This document shows, piece after piece, positions 1-8,560 of a DNA stretch of 64,000 nt. Location: the NCBI RefSeq assembly GCF_029991245.1, contig NZ_JAIVFO010000002.1, positions 1 through 64,000 of the forward strand. The letters run 5' to 3'. Each line of letters begins with the position of its first letter. The stretch's first letter is position 1. Below the pieces are notes generated by a model that did not search any database, was not told the DNA's origin, and saw nothing but the letters and a program-made list of their open reading frames with translations. The DNA is from Xanthobacter autotrophicus. Its GTDB lineage: Bacteria > Pseudomonadota > Alphaproteobacteria > Rhizobiales > Xanthobacteraceae. The position numbers and the translations under genes are program-made.

Positions 1-1701
1 CCCGCGCCCCTGACGCCCGCGCTCCAGAAGCTGCTCTACGACGGCTACCAGCATCAGTTGCGCGGCCAGTACGAGGACGCGGCGCGGCACTACCGCAAGA
101 TCCTGCGGGCGGCGCCGGACCAGATGGACGTGGTGCACCTGCTCGGCATCGTCCGCGCCCGCCAGAGCCGGGAGGCCGAGGCCATCGAGCTGTACAAGAA
201 GGTGCTGGCGCGCCGGCCGGACGACGCCAAGGCCTGGCACAACCTCTCCCTCGCCTACGGGGCGCTGGAGCAGACGGCGGACTCGCTGGCCGCCATGGAC
301 CGGGCGTTCGACCTCGACCCCAGCCTGCCGCTCGCCGCCAACCTGCTGCTGCCGGCCCGGCGCGCGATCTGGGACTGGCGCGGCCACGACCGTCTGTTCG
401 ACAGCATGAAGCGCGGCGGTGTGCTGCCGGACGTGCCGGCCCTGCCCTTCGCTACCCTCTATGTGGACGACCCCGCCCTCCACCTCGCCACCGCCCGGCG
501 CAAGGTGGTGGAAGAGAAGATGCCGGCCCGCCCGCGCGTCTTCGACCATTCCGCCCGGCGCACCGCCTCGGGGCCGATCCGCATCGCCTATCTGTCAGCG
601 GACTTCCGCACCCACGCCACCACCTTCCTCATCTCGAAGCTCCTGGCCCGGCATGATCGCAGCCGGTTCGAGGTGACCGCCATATCGGTCAGCTTCAACG
701 ACGGCTCCCCCCAGCGCCAGAGCATCATCGACGCGGTGGACCATTTCCTCGACCGGGAGAAGGCCTCCCCCTCCGCCATCGCCGAGGAGGTCGCCGCCCT
801 CGGCATCGACGTGTTCGTGGATCTCATGGGCCATACCAGCGGCGAACGTCTTGCCGCCTTCGCCGACCATCCGGCACCGGTGCAGGTGAACTTCCTCGGC
901 TATCCGGGCACCAGCGGCGCGCCCTTCATGGACTATGTGATCGCGGACCCGGTGGTGGTGCCGTTCTCGGATGCCGCATACTTCACCGAGAAGATCGTCC
1001 ATCTGCCGGACTGCTACCAGCCCAACGACTCGGACCTGCCGGTGGGCGAGCGCCCGACCCGGACGGACTGCGGCCTGCCGGACGACGCCTTCGTGTTCTG
1101 CGCCTTCAATTCCGCCTGGAAGCTCGATCCGGAGGTCTTCTCCGCCTACATCCGCATCCTCGGGGCGGTGCCCGGCTCGGTCCTGTGGGTGCTGGAAAGC
1201 CGGGAGAACAGCGCCGACAACCTGCGCCGGGAGGCCGAGGCACGGGGCCTCGATCCCGCCCGCCTCGTGTTCGCGCCCATGGTGCCGCTGAAAGACCATT
1301 TCGCGCGGCTGCCGCTGGCTGACCTCTTCCTCGACACCTTCCCCTACACCGCACACACCACGGCCAGCGACATGCTCCGCATGGGCCTGCCCATGGTGAC
1401 CCGCACCGGCCGTTCGTTCGCGTCGCGGGTCGCGGCCAGCATCATGACGCAGATGAACCTGGCGGACCTCATCACCACCGATGTGGACGGCTTCGTGACC
1501 AAGGCCGTGGCCCTCGCCAACGATCCCGCCGCGCTGGCGGATGCCCGCGCGCGCCTGGTGGCCGCCCGCTCCACCTCGCCCCTGTTCGACATCGACCGCT
1601 ATGCCCGCCACATGGAACGGGCGTTCGAGACCATGGTGGCCCGCTTCCGCGCCGGACTGCCGCCCGAAGCCTTCGCCGTGGAGCCGCTGCCCCGCGGCTG
1701 A
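1..1701 (+). CDS. TPR / O-GlcNAc-transferase-like glycosyltransferase (GT41), 5' end cut by window
   Basis: The reading frame is open from base 1, so the true start lies upstream; the visible part is 566 codons. The N-terminal region is TPR-like (helical repeats such as AARHYRKILRAAPDQ and EAIELYKKVLARRPDDAKAW). The rest is a GT41 catalytic domain of the SPINDLY/OGT type, recognised from IRIAYLSADFRTHAT, VDLMGHTSGERL, VQVNFLGYPGTSG and, near the C-terminus, TASDMLRMGLPMVTRTG. The family transfers a sugar from a nucleotide sugar to Ser/Thr of proteins in the cytoplasm; in alphaproteobacteria such proteins are often tied to flagellin or surface glycosylation. The neighbours do not show the target. 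Its GC content is typical of the core region. Confidence 0.9.
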   Translation, partial: PAPLTPALQKLLYDGYQHQLRGQYEDAARHYRKILRAAPDQMDVVHLLGIVRARQSREAEAIELYKKVLARRPDDAKAWHNLSLAYGALEQTADSLAAMDRAFDLDPSLPLAANLLLPARRAIWDWRGHDRLFDSMKRGGVLPDVPALPFATLYVDDPALHLATARRKVVEEKMPARPRVFDHSARRTASGPIRIAYLSADFRTHATTFLISKLLARHDRSRFEVTAISVSFNDGSPQRQSIIDAVDHFLDREKASPSAIAEEVAALGIDVFVDLMGHTSGERLAAFADHPAPVQVNFLGYPGTSGAPFMDYVIADPVVVPFSDAAYFTEKIVHLPDCYQPNDSDLPVGERPTRTDCGLPDDAFVFCAFNSAWKLDPEVFSAYIRILGAVPGSVLWVLESRENSADNLRREAEARGLDPARLVFAPMVPLKDHFARLPLADLFLDTFPYTAHTTASDMLRMGLPMVTRTGRSFASRVAASIMTQMNLADLITTDVDGFVTKAVALANDPAALADARARLVAARSTSPLFDIDRYARHMERAFETMVARFRAGLPPEAFAVEPLPRG

Positions 1702-1714
1702 TCGCGTGGCGTGC

Positions 1715-2203
1715 TCAGGCCTTCGCGCCAGCCGGATCGGCGGGCGAAGGACCTGCCACCTCCGGCCCGGCGCCGGAATCCTGGCTCGCGCGCGCCTTGT
1801 CCGCCAGCAGGGCGTATTCGAGACGCAGGCGCTCCAGCGTCGCCTCGTCCAGATCCTCCAGATCGAGCAGTATTTCGCGCGGCCCGTCGAGACGCGCGAT
1901 CAGTTCGTCGAGCTTGATCTGGAGCGCCGCCGTATCCCGGTTCTGGCTGTTCTGGATCAGGAACACCATGAGGAAGGTGACGATGGAGGTGGAGGTATTG
2001 ATGACCAGCTGCCAGGTGTCGTTGAAGCCGAACAGCGGCCCCGTCATCCCCCACGCCACGATGATCGCCATCGCACCGATGAAGGTGGCGGGCTTGCCGG
2101 TGTAGCGGGCCGCCATCTGGGAGAAGCGGGTGAACAGCGGGCGCGGGGCGCGGCCTGCCTCCACCCGGCGCCGCAGCTCCTTCATCGATGCCTGTGCACC
2201 CAT
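1715..2203 (-). CDS. low-affinity iron permease-like small membrane protein
   Basis: This 162-aa protein has a basic N-terminus, two predicted membrane helices (around TFIGAMAIIVAWGMTG and INTSTSIVTFLMVFLIQN) and an amphipathic C-terminal half. The string STSIVTFLMVFLIQNSQNRD followed by a KLDELI segment is characteristic of the bacterial low-affinity iron permease-like family, related to part of fungal Fet4. The start at 2203 is chosen because GGAGG lies just upstream; a longer frame back to 2410 has low-complexity Ser/Arg sequence and is unlikely. The gene converges on the glycosyltransferase with 13 bases between them. Transport of iron by the short bacterial proteins is inferred from family naming. 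Confidence 0.8.
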   Translation of the reverse strand: MGAQASMKELRRRVEAGRAPRPLFTRFSQMAARYTGKPATFIGAMAIIVAWGMTGPLFGFNDTWQLVINTSTSIVTFLMVFLIQNSQNRDTAALQIKLDELIARLDGPREILLDLEDLDEATLERLRLEYALLADKARASQDSGAGPEVAGPSPADPAGAKA

Positions 2204-2327
2204 AACATCTCCTCCACACCTTGGAGGGAACGAACGGCCACGGCCGCGGTTCCCGTTCTTGGTGACGCTTGAGCTGGCGACGCGTGAGCTTGAGCTTGAG
2301 CTTGCGCGTCCCGCGACGGAGACCCCC

Positions 2328-2684
2328 ATGACGGTGCAGATGATCCTTCTTCCCCTTTTCGTGCACGTGGCGCTGGTGCTCGCGGTGCTGCTGCGCGCGA
2401 TCAAATCCACCGAGGTGACGGCCGACGGCCTGCGCGCCGGGCTTGCGGCGGTGCTGTTCTACACCCTGACCACGCTGGCCCTGTACACCCGCAAGGCGGA
2501 CGTGGCGTTCGTGGTGCTGGCCTGGGTCTTCGTGCTGCTGCGCATCATCTCCGCCTTCCCGCACCTGCTGTCCGCCGCGGCGCGCGGGCGCATGAATTTC
2601 GGGGTCAGCTTCGACCTGGCGAGCCTCGCGGTGCTGGCGCTCATGTGGGGCCTGTTCGCCTTCGCCATCCTGCTGAGCATCTGA
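2328..2684 (+). CDS. MAPEG family membrane protein
   Basis: The product is 118 aa with four hydrophobic segments: LLPLFVHVALVLAVLL, the segment around LAAVLFYTLTTLALY, VVLAWVFVLLRIISAF and LAVLALMWGLFAFAILL. The spacing and the N-terminal motif resemble the short MAPEG (membrane-associated eicosanoid/glutathione metabolism) family. Start ATG 2328 has a weak GGAG upstream; in-frame codons further upstream encode a Glu-Leu repeat and are probably not translated. It is divergent from the iron-permease-like gene. The physiological substrate of bacterial MAPEG proteins of this kind is unknown. Confidence 0.7.
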   Translation: MTVQMILLPLFVHVALVLAVLLRAIKSTEVTADGLRAGLAAVLFYTLTTLALYTRKADVAFVVLAWVFVLLRIISAFPHLLSAAARGRMNFGVSFDLASLAVLALMWGLFAFAILLSI

Positions 2685-2765
2685 TTGCACGGCGGTTGAC
2701 AGGCGAAGCCGGCCGGTCGAGGAGTTGGACTTTATGCTCCAGCCTTGCGCCTCAGGTGACCTTTG

Positions 2766-3428
2766 ATGACCGACCCCGCCCGCCACCTGTCTTCCATCGG
2801 CGGCCGTTCCATCCTGTTCGTGATGGCCACCAGCCAGGAATACGGCCCCCATCTGAAGTCCCGCATCACCCCCCTCATCACCGGGGTGGGGCCGGTGGAG
2901 GCGGCGGTGGAGACGGCGCGGGCGCTCGCCCTCCTCGCCCATCGGGACCTGCTGCCGGACCTCGTCTTCACCCTGGGCTCGGCGGGCTCGCGCCGGCTCG
3001 ACCATGCGGAGGTCTACCAGGTGGCGCGGGTCGCCTATCGCGACATGGACGCCTCGGCCCTGGGCTTCGAGAAGGGGCGCACCCCCTTCCTGGACGAGCC
3101 GGCGGTGATCGAGCTGGCCCACCGCATCGCCGGCGTGCCGGAAGCCTCCCTCTCCACCGGCGGCGCCATCATCTCGGGCGCGGCCTATGATGCCATCGCC
3201 GAGGACATGGTGGACATGGAGAGCTTCGCCGTATTGCGCGCCGCCCGGCGCCATGGCCTGCCCATGATCGGCCTGCGCGGCATCAGCGACGGCAAGGCCG
3301 AGCTGACCGGCTATGGCGACTGGACCGAATATCTCCATGTGATCGACGAGAAGCTGGGCTTGGCCCTCGACCTCTTTGCCCGGCAGCTGGAGGCGGAAGG
3401 CCTTCAGCCCGCCCCCGCGCGCGCCTGA
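2766..3428 (+). CDS. mtnN: 5'-methylthioadenosine/S-adenosylhomocysteine nucleosidase
   Basis: This 220-aa protein belongs to the PNP/UDP phosphorylase superfamily. It would hydrolyse MTA and SAH to adenine plus the thioribose, in the methionine salvage pathway in the cytoplasm. Supporting motifs are ITGVGPVEAAVETARAL near residue 40, the TLGSAGS glycine-rich turn, TGGAIISG, the ribose-binding VDMESFAV and RGISDGKAEL carrying the catalytic aspartate. Start ATG 2766 follows an AGGTGA site; TTG at 2763 is an alternative. It ends ten bases before the RsmB-like gene, so the two are probably cotranscribed. Confidence 0.88.
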   Translation: MTDPARHLSSIGGRSILFVMATSQEYGPHLKSRITPLITGVGPVEAAVETARALALLAHRDLLPDLVFTLGSAGSRRLDHAEVYQVARVAYRDMDASALGFEKGRTPFLDEPAVIELAHRIAGVPEASLSTGGAIISGAAYDAIAEDMVDMESFAVLRAARRHGLPMIGLRGISDGKAELTGYGDWTEYLHVIDEKLGLALDLFARQLEAEGLQPAPARA

Positions 3429-3438
3429 CGGATAGAAA

Positions 3439-4740
3439 ATGACCCCCGCCGCCCGTATCTCCGCCGCCATCGAGGTCCTCGCCGACCTCATCACCCGCCG
3501 CCGGCCCGCCGCCGATGCCCTGAAGGACTGGGGGCTCTCCCACCGCTTCGCCGGCTCCGGCGACCGTGCCGCCATCGCCGGCATCGTCTACGACACCCTG
3601 CGCCGGCGCGCCTCGGCCGCCCATGTGTTGGGCTCCGAGGAGCCGCGGGCGCTGGTGCTGGGCATGCTGGTGCTCATGCGGGCGCTGGACGGCGAGGCCA
3701 TCGCGGCGCTGGCGGACGGCTCCCGCTTCGCCCCGGCGCCCTTGAGCGAGGACGAGCGCACCCGTCTCGCCGACCCGAGCATCAAGGGCGCGCCGCCCTT
3801 CGTGCGCGGCGACTATCCCCAATGGCTCCACGCCTCCTTGCGCCACGTCTTCGGCGAGGACGTGGTGGCGGAAGGCGCGGCGCTCGCCACCCGCGCGCCG
3901 CTGGACCTGCGCGTCAACACCCTGAAGGGCGAGCCGGAGGCGGTGCGCGCCGAACTCTCCCATCTCAACCCGGCGCCCGGCCGCTTCTCGCCGCTCGCCC
4001 TGCGCATCCTGCTGGATTCCGAGGGCAAGGCCCCGCCGGTCTCCGCCGAGCCCGCCTTCCTGCGGGGCGAGGTGGAGGTGCAGGACGAGGGCTCGCAGCT
4101 CGCCGCCATCCTCGCCCGCCCGGTGCCCGGATCCCAGGTGCTGGACCTGTGCGCCGGCGCCGGCGGCAAGACGCTGGAATTTGCCGCCCTCATGGACAAC
4201 AAGGGCCAGCTCTACGCCCACGACAGCGACATCCGCCGCCTGAAGCCCATGCATGAGCGCCTCGCCCGCGCCGGCGTGCGCAACGTGCAGGTGCGCAGCC
4301 CGCGCGGCGCCGAGGACGTGCTCCACGATCTGGAAGGCCACATGGACCTCGTGCTGGTGGATGCGCCCTGCACCGGCACCGGCACCTGGCGCCGCAACCC
4401 CGACGCCAAATGGCGGGTGCGCCCCGGCGCGCTGGCCCAGCGCACCTCCGAGCAGGCCAAGATCCTGGAAGAGGCCGCCCATTATGTGCGCCCGGGCGGG
4501 CGGCTCGCCTATGTCACCTGCTCGCTGCTGGACGAGGAAAACGGCGCGCAGGTGCGTGCCCTGCTCTCCAAGCGGGAGGATTTCCACGTGGTGCCGCCCA
4601 ACGAGACGGTGCTCTCGCTGGGCGCGCAGGGGGCCGCCCTTGCGGACGCCGCCCTCACCAGCCGCGAGGGCATCCTGATGACCCCCCGCCGGACAGGAAC
4701 GGACGGCTTCTTCGTCAGCGTGATGAAGCGGGCGGGGTGA
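3439..4740 (+). CDS. RsmB/NOP-family RNA m5C methyltransferase
   Basis: The 433-aa protein has an N-terminal NusB-like helical region (to about residue 140) and a C-terminal Rossmann methyltransferase domain. Visible motifs are the SAM-binding LCAGAGGKT near residue 237, DAPCTGTGTWRRNP near 309 with the PC cysteine, and VTCSLLDEEN near 359 with the second, catalytic cysteine. Families with this two-cysteine arrangement form m5C in rRNA using SAM. The start at 3439 has no strong Shine-Dalgarno. It lies ten bases behind the nucleosidase gene. Which rRNA position it modifies cannot be told from sequence alone. Confidence 0.92.
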   Translation: MTPAARISAAIEVLADLITRRRPAADALKDWGLSHRFAGSGDRAAIAGIVYDTLRRRASAAHVLGSEEPRALVLGMLVLMRALDGEAIAALADGSRFAPAPLSEDERTRLADPSIKGAPPFVRGDYPQWLHASLRHVFGEDVVAEGAALATRAPLDLRVNTLKGEPEAVRAELSHLNPAPGRFSPLALRILLDSEGKAPPVSAEPAFLRGEVEVQDEGSQLAAILARPVPGSQVLDLCAGAGGKTLEFAALMDNKGQLYAHDSDIRRLKPMHERLARAGVRNVQVRSPRGAEDVLHDLEGHMDLVLVDAPCTGTGTWRRNPDAKWRVRPGALAQRTSEQAKILEEAAHYVRPGGRLAYVTCSLLDEENGAQVRALLSKREDFHVVPPNETVLSLGAQGAALADAALTSREGILMTPRRTGTDGFFVSVMKRAG

Positions 4741-4847
4741 CTCCAGCTTCACCGAAATGAACCTTCAGCGCGAGCGCAGCGTTGTTGCTGCAATCCTGCT
4801 GAAGCGCGCGCGTCGCCAGCCTCCAGACTCCGAAGAAGGAACAAGAC

Positions 4848-5072
4848 ATGGGCATTATCCGCCTGCTGCTGATCGCCGTGCTCCTCGTGGGCGGCTACTG
4901 GGCCTTCTACGTCTACGCCTCCGGCGAGCCCTATGACGAGATCGGCACCGCCATCAATTCCAAGCTCCCCGCCGATGCCCGCGCCTTCGCCTGCGCCGAG
5001 CTGAAGCGCCGCCACGGGGCCGCCGCCGCCACGCCGCCGGCCGGCTGCGAGGCCTATTGGTCCAGCCTCTGA
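4848..5072 (+). CDS. small secreted or membrane-anchored hypothetical protein
   Basis: This 74-aa product has an N-terminal hydrophobic helix (IIRLLLIAVLLVGGYWAFYV) and a short soluble tail with two cysteines (AFACAEL and PAGCEAYW). A good ribosome site, GAAGGAA, lies eight bases before ATG 4848. Codon use matches the GC-rich neighbours. I do not recognise the family. It could be an inner-membrane-anchored periplasmic microprotein. It lies between the methyltransferase gene and guaA with intergenic gaps of about 110 bases on both sides. Confidence 0.65.
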   Translation: MGIIRLLLIAVLLVGGYWAFYVYASGEPYDEIGTAINSKLPADARAFACAELKRRHGAAAATPPAGCEAYWSSL

Positions 5073-5186
5073 TCCGGGCCTCGTCCGGTGCAAGGCCGAC
5101 CTGCGCCGGCCTTGACTTTTTAAATGGCCGCTTTGCCGCTAAAGGAGGGCACAACATTTCCTCCTTCGCGCGCAAGGTGCCCCTTC

Positions 5187-6761
5187 ATGTCCTCTTCCGC
5201 CCCGGATACTGCCGCCCAGGAAACCGTCCTCATCATCGATTTCGGCAGCCAGGTGACCCAGCTCATCGCCCGGCGGGTGCGTGAGGAAGGCGTCTATTCC
5301 GAGGTCGTGCCGTTCCAGAAGGCCGCGGAGGCGTTCCGCACGCTGAAGCCGAAGGCGGTCATCCTGTCCGGAGGCCCGGCCTCCGTCCCGGACGGCGACA
5401 GCCCCCGCGCGCCACAGGAGGTGTTCGAGGCCGGCATCCCCGTGCTCGGCATCTGCTATGGTCAGATGACCATGGCCGAGCAGTTGGGCGGACAGGTTGA
5501 AAGCGGCCACCATCGCGAATTCGGTCGCGCCACCCTGCAGGTCGAGGCCACATCCGACCTGTTCGACGGCCTGTGGCACCCCGGCGAGGGCCACACCGTG
5601 TGGATGAGCCACGGCGACCGCATCACCGCCCTGCCCCCCGGCTTCAAGGTGATGGGCACGTCGGCCAACGCCCCCTTCGCCGCCATCGAGGACGAAGCGA
5701 GGCGCTTCTACGGCCTCATGTTCCACCCCGAGGTGGTGCATACGCCGGATGGCGCGCGCCTTCTTTCCAATTTCGTGCGCAAGGTGGCCCGGCTGGAGGG
5801 CACCTGGACCATGGGCGCCTTCCGCGAGCGCGCCATCGCCCGCATCCGGGAACAGGTGGGCACCGGGCGCGTCATCTGCGGCCTGTCCGGCGGCGTGGAT
5901 TCGTCCGTTGCGGCGGTTCTCATCCACGAGGCCATCGGCGACCAGCTCACCTGCGTGTTCGTGGACCACGGCCTGATGCGCCAGGCCGAGGCGGACGAGG
6001 TGGTCTCCCTGTTCCGCGGCCACTACAACATCCCGCTGGTGCACGTGGACGCCTCCGAGCTGTTCCTGAAGGAATTGGAAGGCGTCGAGGACCCGGAAGC
6101 GAAGCGCAAGACCATCGGGCGGCTGTTCATCGACGTGTTCGACGCCGAGGCCAAGAAGGTGGGCGGCGCCGATTTCCTCGCCCAGGGCACGCTCTATCCA
6201 GACGTAATCGAGAGCGTCTCCTTTGCCGGCGGCCCCTCGGTGACCATCAAGAGCCACCACAATGTGGGCGGTCTGCCCGAGCGCATGAACATGAAGCTGG
6301 TGGAGCCCCTGCGCGACCTGTTCAAGGACGAGGTGCGCGCGCTCGGCCGGGAACTCGGCCTGCCCGAGAGCTTCGTGGGCCGCCACCCCTTCCCCGGCCC
6401 CGGCCTTGCCATCCGCTGCCCCGGCGCCATCAGCCGCGAGAAGCTGGACATCCTGCGCAAGGCCGACGCCATCTATCTGGAAGAGATCCGCTATGCCGGG
6501 CTCTACGACGTGATCTGGCAGGCCTTCGCCGTGCTGCTGCCGGTGCGCACCGTGGGCGTCATGGGCGACGGGCGCACCTACGACCACGTCCTCGCCCTGC
6601 GCGCGGTGACCTCCGTGGACGGCATGACGGCCGACTTCTACCCCTTCGACATGGCCTTCCTCGGCCGCACCGCGACACGCATCATCAACGAGGTGAAGGG
6701 CGTCAACCGCGTCGTCTACGACGTCACCAGCAAGCCGCCGGGCACCATCGAGTGGGAATGA
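5187..6761 (+). CDS. guaA: GMP synthase (glutamine-hydrolysing)
   Basis: GuaA converts XMP to GMP using ATP and glutamine. The 524-aa protein shows a class I glutamine amidotransferase domain (oxyanion SGGPASVPD, nucleophile Cys90 in [15 protein letters not shown]), an ATP-pyrophosphatase domain with the P-loop LSGGVDSS at about 233, and the C-terminal dimerisation domain ending PPGTIEWE. Start ATG 5187 gives the usual family length; in-frame codons back to 5124 lack family similarity. The gene appears intact. It is followed at once by an integrase gene, which fits the known class of islands that integrate at the 3' end of guaA and rebuild its last codons. Confidence 0.98.
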   Translation: MSSSAPDTAAQETVLIIDFGSQVTQLIARRVREEGVYSEVVPFQKAAEAFRTLKPKAVILSGGPASVPDGDSPRAPQEVFEAGIPVLGICYGQMTMAEQLGGQVESGHHREFGRATLQVEATSDLFDGLWHPGEGHTVWMSHGDRITALPPGFKVMGTSANAPFAAIEDEARRFYGLMFHPEVVHTPDGARLLSNFVRKVARLEGTWTMGAFRERAIARIREQVGTGRVICGLSGGVDSSVAAVLIHEAIGDQLTCVFVDHGLMRQAEADEVVSLFRGHYNIPLVHVDASELFLKELEGVEDPEAKRKTIGRLFIDVFDAEAKKVGGADFLAQGTLYPDVIESVSFAGGPSVTIKSHHNVGGLPERMNMKLVEPLRDLFKDEVRALGRELGLPESFVGRHPFPGPGLAIRCPGAISREKLDILRKADAIYLEEIRYAGLYDVIWQAFAVLLPVRTVGVMGDGRTYDHVLALRAVTSVDGMTADFYPFDMAFLGRTATRIINEVKGVNRVVYDVTSKPPGTIEWE

Positions 6762-6765
6762 TTTT
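6735..6765. other. putative left attachment site (attL) at the guaA 3' end
   Basis: The element begins immediately behind the stop codon of guaA and an integrase reads away from it. Islands of this class use the last codons of guaA as attB, so the core should lie in or near this segment. No second copy of the guaA end was found in the window, so the right attachment site must lie beyond base 64000. The exact crossover bases cannot be fixed here. Confidence 0.45.
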
Positions 6766-6926
6766 GGCCCATCCGGACGTATCCAGAACTACGCTAGGGC
6801 ACGACACAAGCCATTGAAAACAAAAATTAATTCCTTCTAAGACAGTCAGCAGCTATCGGTACGCAGAGTTTGGCTCTGGCGGCCTGCCTGACGGACCTCC
6901 GGTATATTGCTTGGGCGAGTTTTTCA

Positions 6927-6964
6927 AAGTACCGTCACGGTCAACGAGGCTCGTGACGGTACTT
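6927..6964 (+). terminator. 13-bp perfect inverted repeat with T-rich tail between guaA and the integrase
   Basis: Arms 6927-6939 and 6952-6964 (AAGTACCGTCACG and its exact complement) enclose a 12-base loop and are followed by TATTTTTCTTT, which fits an intrinsic terminator for guaA read-through. The arm core GACGGTACTT recurs at 7027-7036 just before the integrase ribosome site, and CGTGACGGTA recurs inside the integrase gene at 7117-7126. The same sequence could therefore also serve as integrase or regulator binding sites. Confidence 0.6.
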
Positions 6965-7053
6965 ATTTTTCTTTAAGTCATTGAAGATAAAAGAAATTAT
7001 CTGCCACGAATCCTCGAAATTGTGCTGACGGTACTTTTCAGGAGGCAGTAAGG

Positions 7054-8310
7054 ATGCTGACGGACGTCGCCCTCAAGGCATTGAAGCCAAAAGAGAAAAT
7101 CTACAAGATTGCGGACCGTGACGGTATGTATGTGCGCGTCATGCCCAGTGGCGCGATCTCGTTTCGCCTGGACTACAGGCTCAACGGCCGTCGGGAGACC
7201 GTCTATCTGGGCAGGTACGGACGCGACGGAATCTCGCTCGCCCGGGCCCGAGAGAAGTGCATCGACGCGAGGCGCGCCATTGGCGAAGGACGGTCGCCGG
7301 CGATAGAGAAGCAGCGCGATAAGCGACGCCTGAAAGAAGCGAAGAGTTTTGGCGAGTTCGGGGAGAAGTGGCTCACCGCCGCGCCGATGGCCGACAGCAC
7401 GCGCGCCATGCGGCGTTCCATCTTCGAGCGAGAGCTTCTGCCGGTCTGGCGCAATCGCCTCCTCACGGAAATCACGCCCGACGACCTCAGAACCCACTGC
7501 GGCAAAATCGTTGAACGCGGTGCCCCAGCGACGGCTATCCATGTGCGAGATATCCTGAAGCAGATCTACGGATTTGCGATCCTGCACGGTGAAAAGGTCG
7601 CCAATCCAGCCGACGATGTCGGCCCATCTTCGATCGCTACATTCGCTCCAAGAGACCGGTCACTATCGCCGTCCGAAATCCGGGTGATGCTGAATCAGAT
7701 CGAGCATGTCGCGACCTTACCCACGATCCGCCTCGGGATGCGGCTTTACCTCCTGACGATGGTGCGCAAGAGCGAGCTACAGAACGCGATCTGGGATGAG
7801 GTTGATTTCGAGAACGCCGTGTGGACCATTCCAAAGGAAAGAATGAAGCGCTCGAAGGCGCACAACGTCTACCTGTCGCGCCAGGTGCTCGACATCATGA
7901 TCGCCTTGAAGACCTGTGCGGGAAATTCAAGATACCTTCTGCCGTCGCGGTACGACGCAGACGCTCCGATGTCGCGCGCCACCTTCAACCGCGTGACCTA
8001 CTCCGTTGTCGAAAGGGCAATGAAGGAGGGCATGCCCCTGGAGCCGTTCACGGTCCACGATCTTCGCCGGACCGGATCCACACTGCTCAACGAACTTGGC
8101 TTCAATAGTGATTGGATCGAAAAGTGTCTGGCGCACGAGGACGGCCGCTCCTCACGCGGAGTCTACAACAAGGCCGAGTATAAGACGCAACGGCGCCACA
8201 TGATGCAGGAATGGTCAGATATTGTTGATGCGTGGGTTGCAGGGCGGAAACGTGCACCTGTCCTTATCCCGTCGTCGATGCCGATCTTTGAGCCCGACCC
8301 GAGTCTTTGA
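7054..8310 (+). CDS. int: tyrosine recombinase / ICE integrase (guaA-type)
   Basis: This 418-aa protein has an N-terminal arm-binding domain (DUF4102-like; LTDVALKALKPKEKIYKIAD at residues 1-20, then SFRLDYRLNGRRETVYLG), a SAM-like core-binding domain and a C-terminal catalytic domain. The catalytic residues are visible: Arg in TMVRKSEL near 239, Lys in RMKRSKAHNV, HDLRRTGST near 335, His in CLAHED near 360 and the nucleophile Tyr in GVYNKAEY near 371. A strong AGGAGG lies eight bases upstream of ATG 7054. Its role is integration and excision of the element. Its 3' end overlaps the convergent alpA-like gene by 47 bases. Confidence 0.97.
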   Translation: MLTDVALKALKPKEKIYKIADRDGMYVRVMPSGAISFRLDYRLNGRRETVYLGRYGRDGISLARAREKCIDARRAIGEGRSPAIEKQRDKRRLKEAKSFGEFGEKWLTAAPMADSTRAMRRSIFERELLPVWRNRLLTEITPDDLRTHCGKIVERGAPATAIHVRDILKQIYGFAILHGEKVANPADDVGPSSIATFAPRDRSLSPSEIRVMLNQIEHVATLPTIRLGMRLYLLTMVRKSELQNAIWDEVDFENAVWTIPKERMKRSKAHNVYLSRQVLDIMIALKTCAGNSRYLLPSRYDADAPMSRATFNRVTYSVVERAMKEGMPLEPFTVHDLRRTGSTLLNELGFNSDWIEKCLAHEDGRSSRGVYNKAEYKTQRRHMMQEWSDIVDAWVAGRKRAPVLIPSSMPIFEPDPSL

Positions 8311-8560
8311 CTGGTCGCGTGCGGCGTTGGTTCACGTCAGGGTGTGGTGCGCGCACTATGGGTGCGGCTCTACGAGAGACCAACCAGGCTTCGACCTCAC
8401 CCAGGTCCCAGACGACGCATCGCGGCGACAGCGCGAAGCGCCGGGGGAATTCTCCTCGCTGCTCCATTTCGTAAATTGTACTGTCTGCAAGCGGCACCAT
8501 TTCGCGCAACTGGTGACGGCGGATGGTTCGCTTGATCGGAATGTCGTTTCGATGTGCCAT
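8264..8560 (-). CDS. AlpA-family helix-turn-helix protein, possible excisionase
   Basis: The 98-aa protein carries an AlpA/MerR-like winged HTH: TIRRHQLREMVPLADSTIYE, then EMEQRGEFPRRFALSPRCV and VWDLGEVEAWLVSRR. AlpA-type proteins regulate integrases or act as recombination directionality factors. The start at 8560 is chosen because GGGAG lies seven bases upstream; ATG 8566 is too close to that site. The gene is convergent with the integrase and overlaps its last 47 bases, so transcription of one could oppose the other. That it is the excisionase is inference. Confidence 0.8.
   Translation of the reverse strand: MAHRNDIPIKRTIRRHQLREMVPLADSTIYEMEQRGEFPRRFALSPRCVVWDLGEVEAWLVSRRAAPIVRAPHPDVNQRRTRPVKDSGRAQRSASTTG

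Noticed and set aside
1599-3584. Long open frame of 661 codons on the minus strand
   Set aside because: It runs antisense through the iron-permease-like, MAPEG and nucleosidase genes. Its composition (His, Gly, Arg, Gln-rich) is typical of antisense frames in GC-rich DNA.
5139-6587. 482-codon minus-strand frame opposite guaA
   Set aside because: guaA is certain here; the antisense frame is His/Gly/Ala-rich and has no domain.
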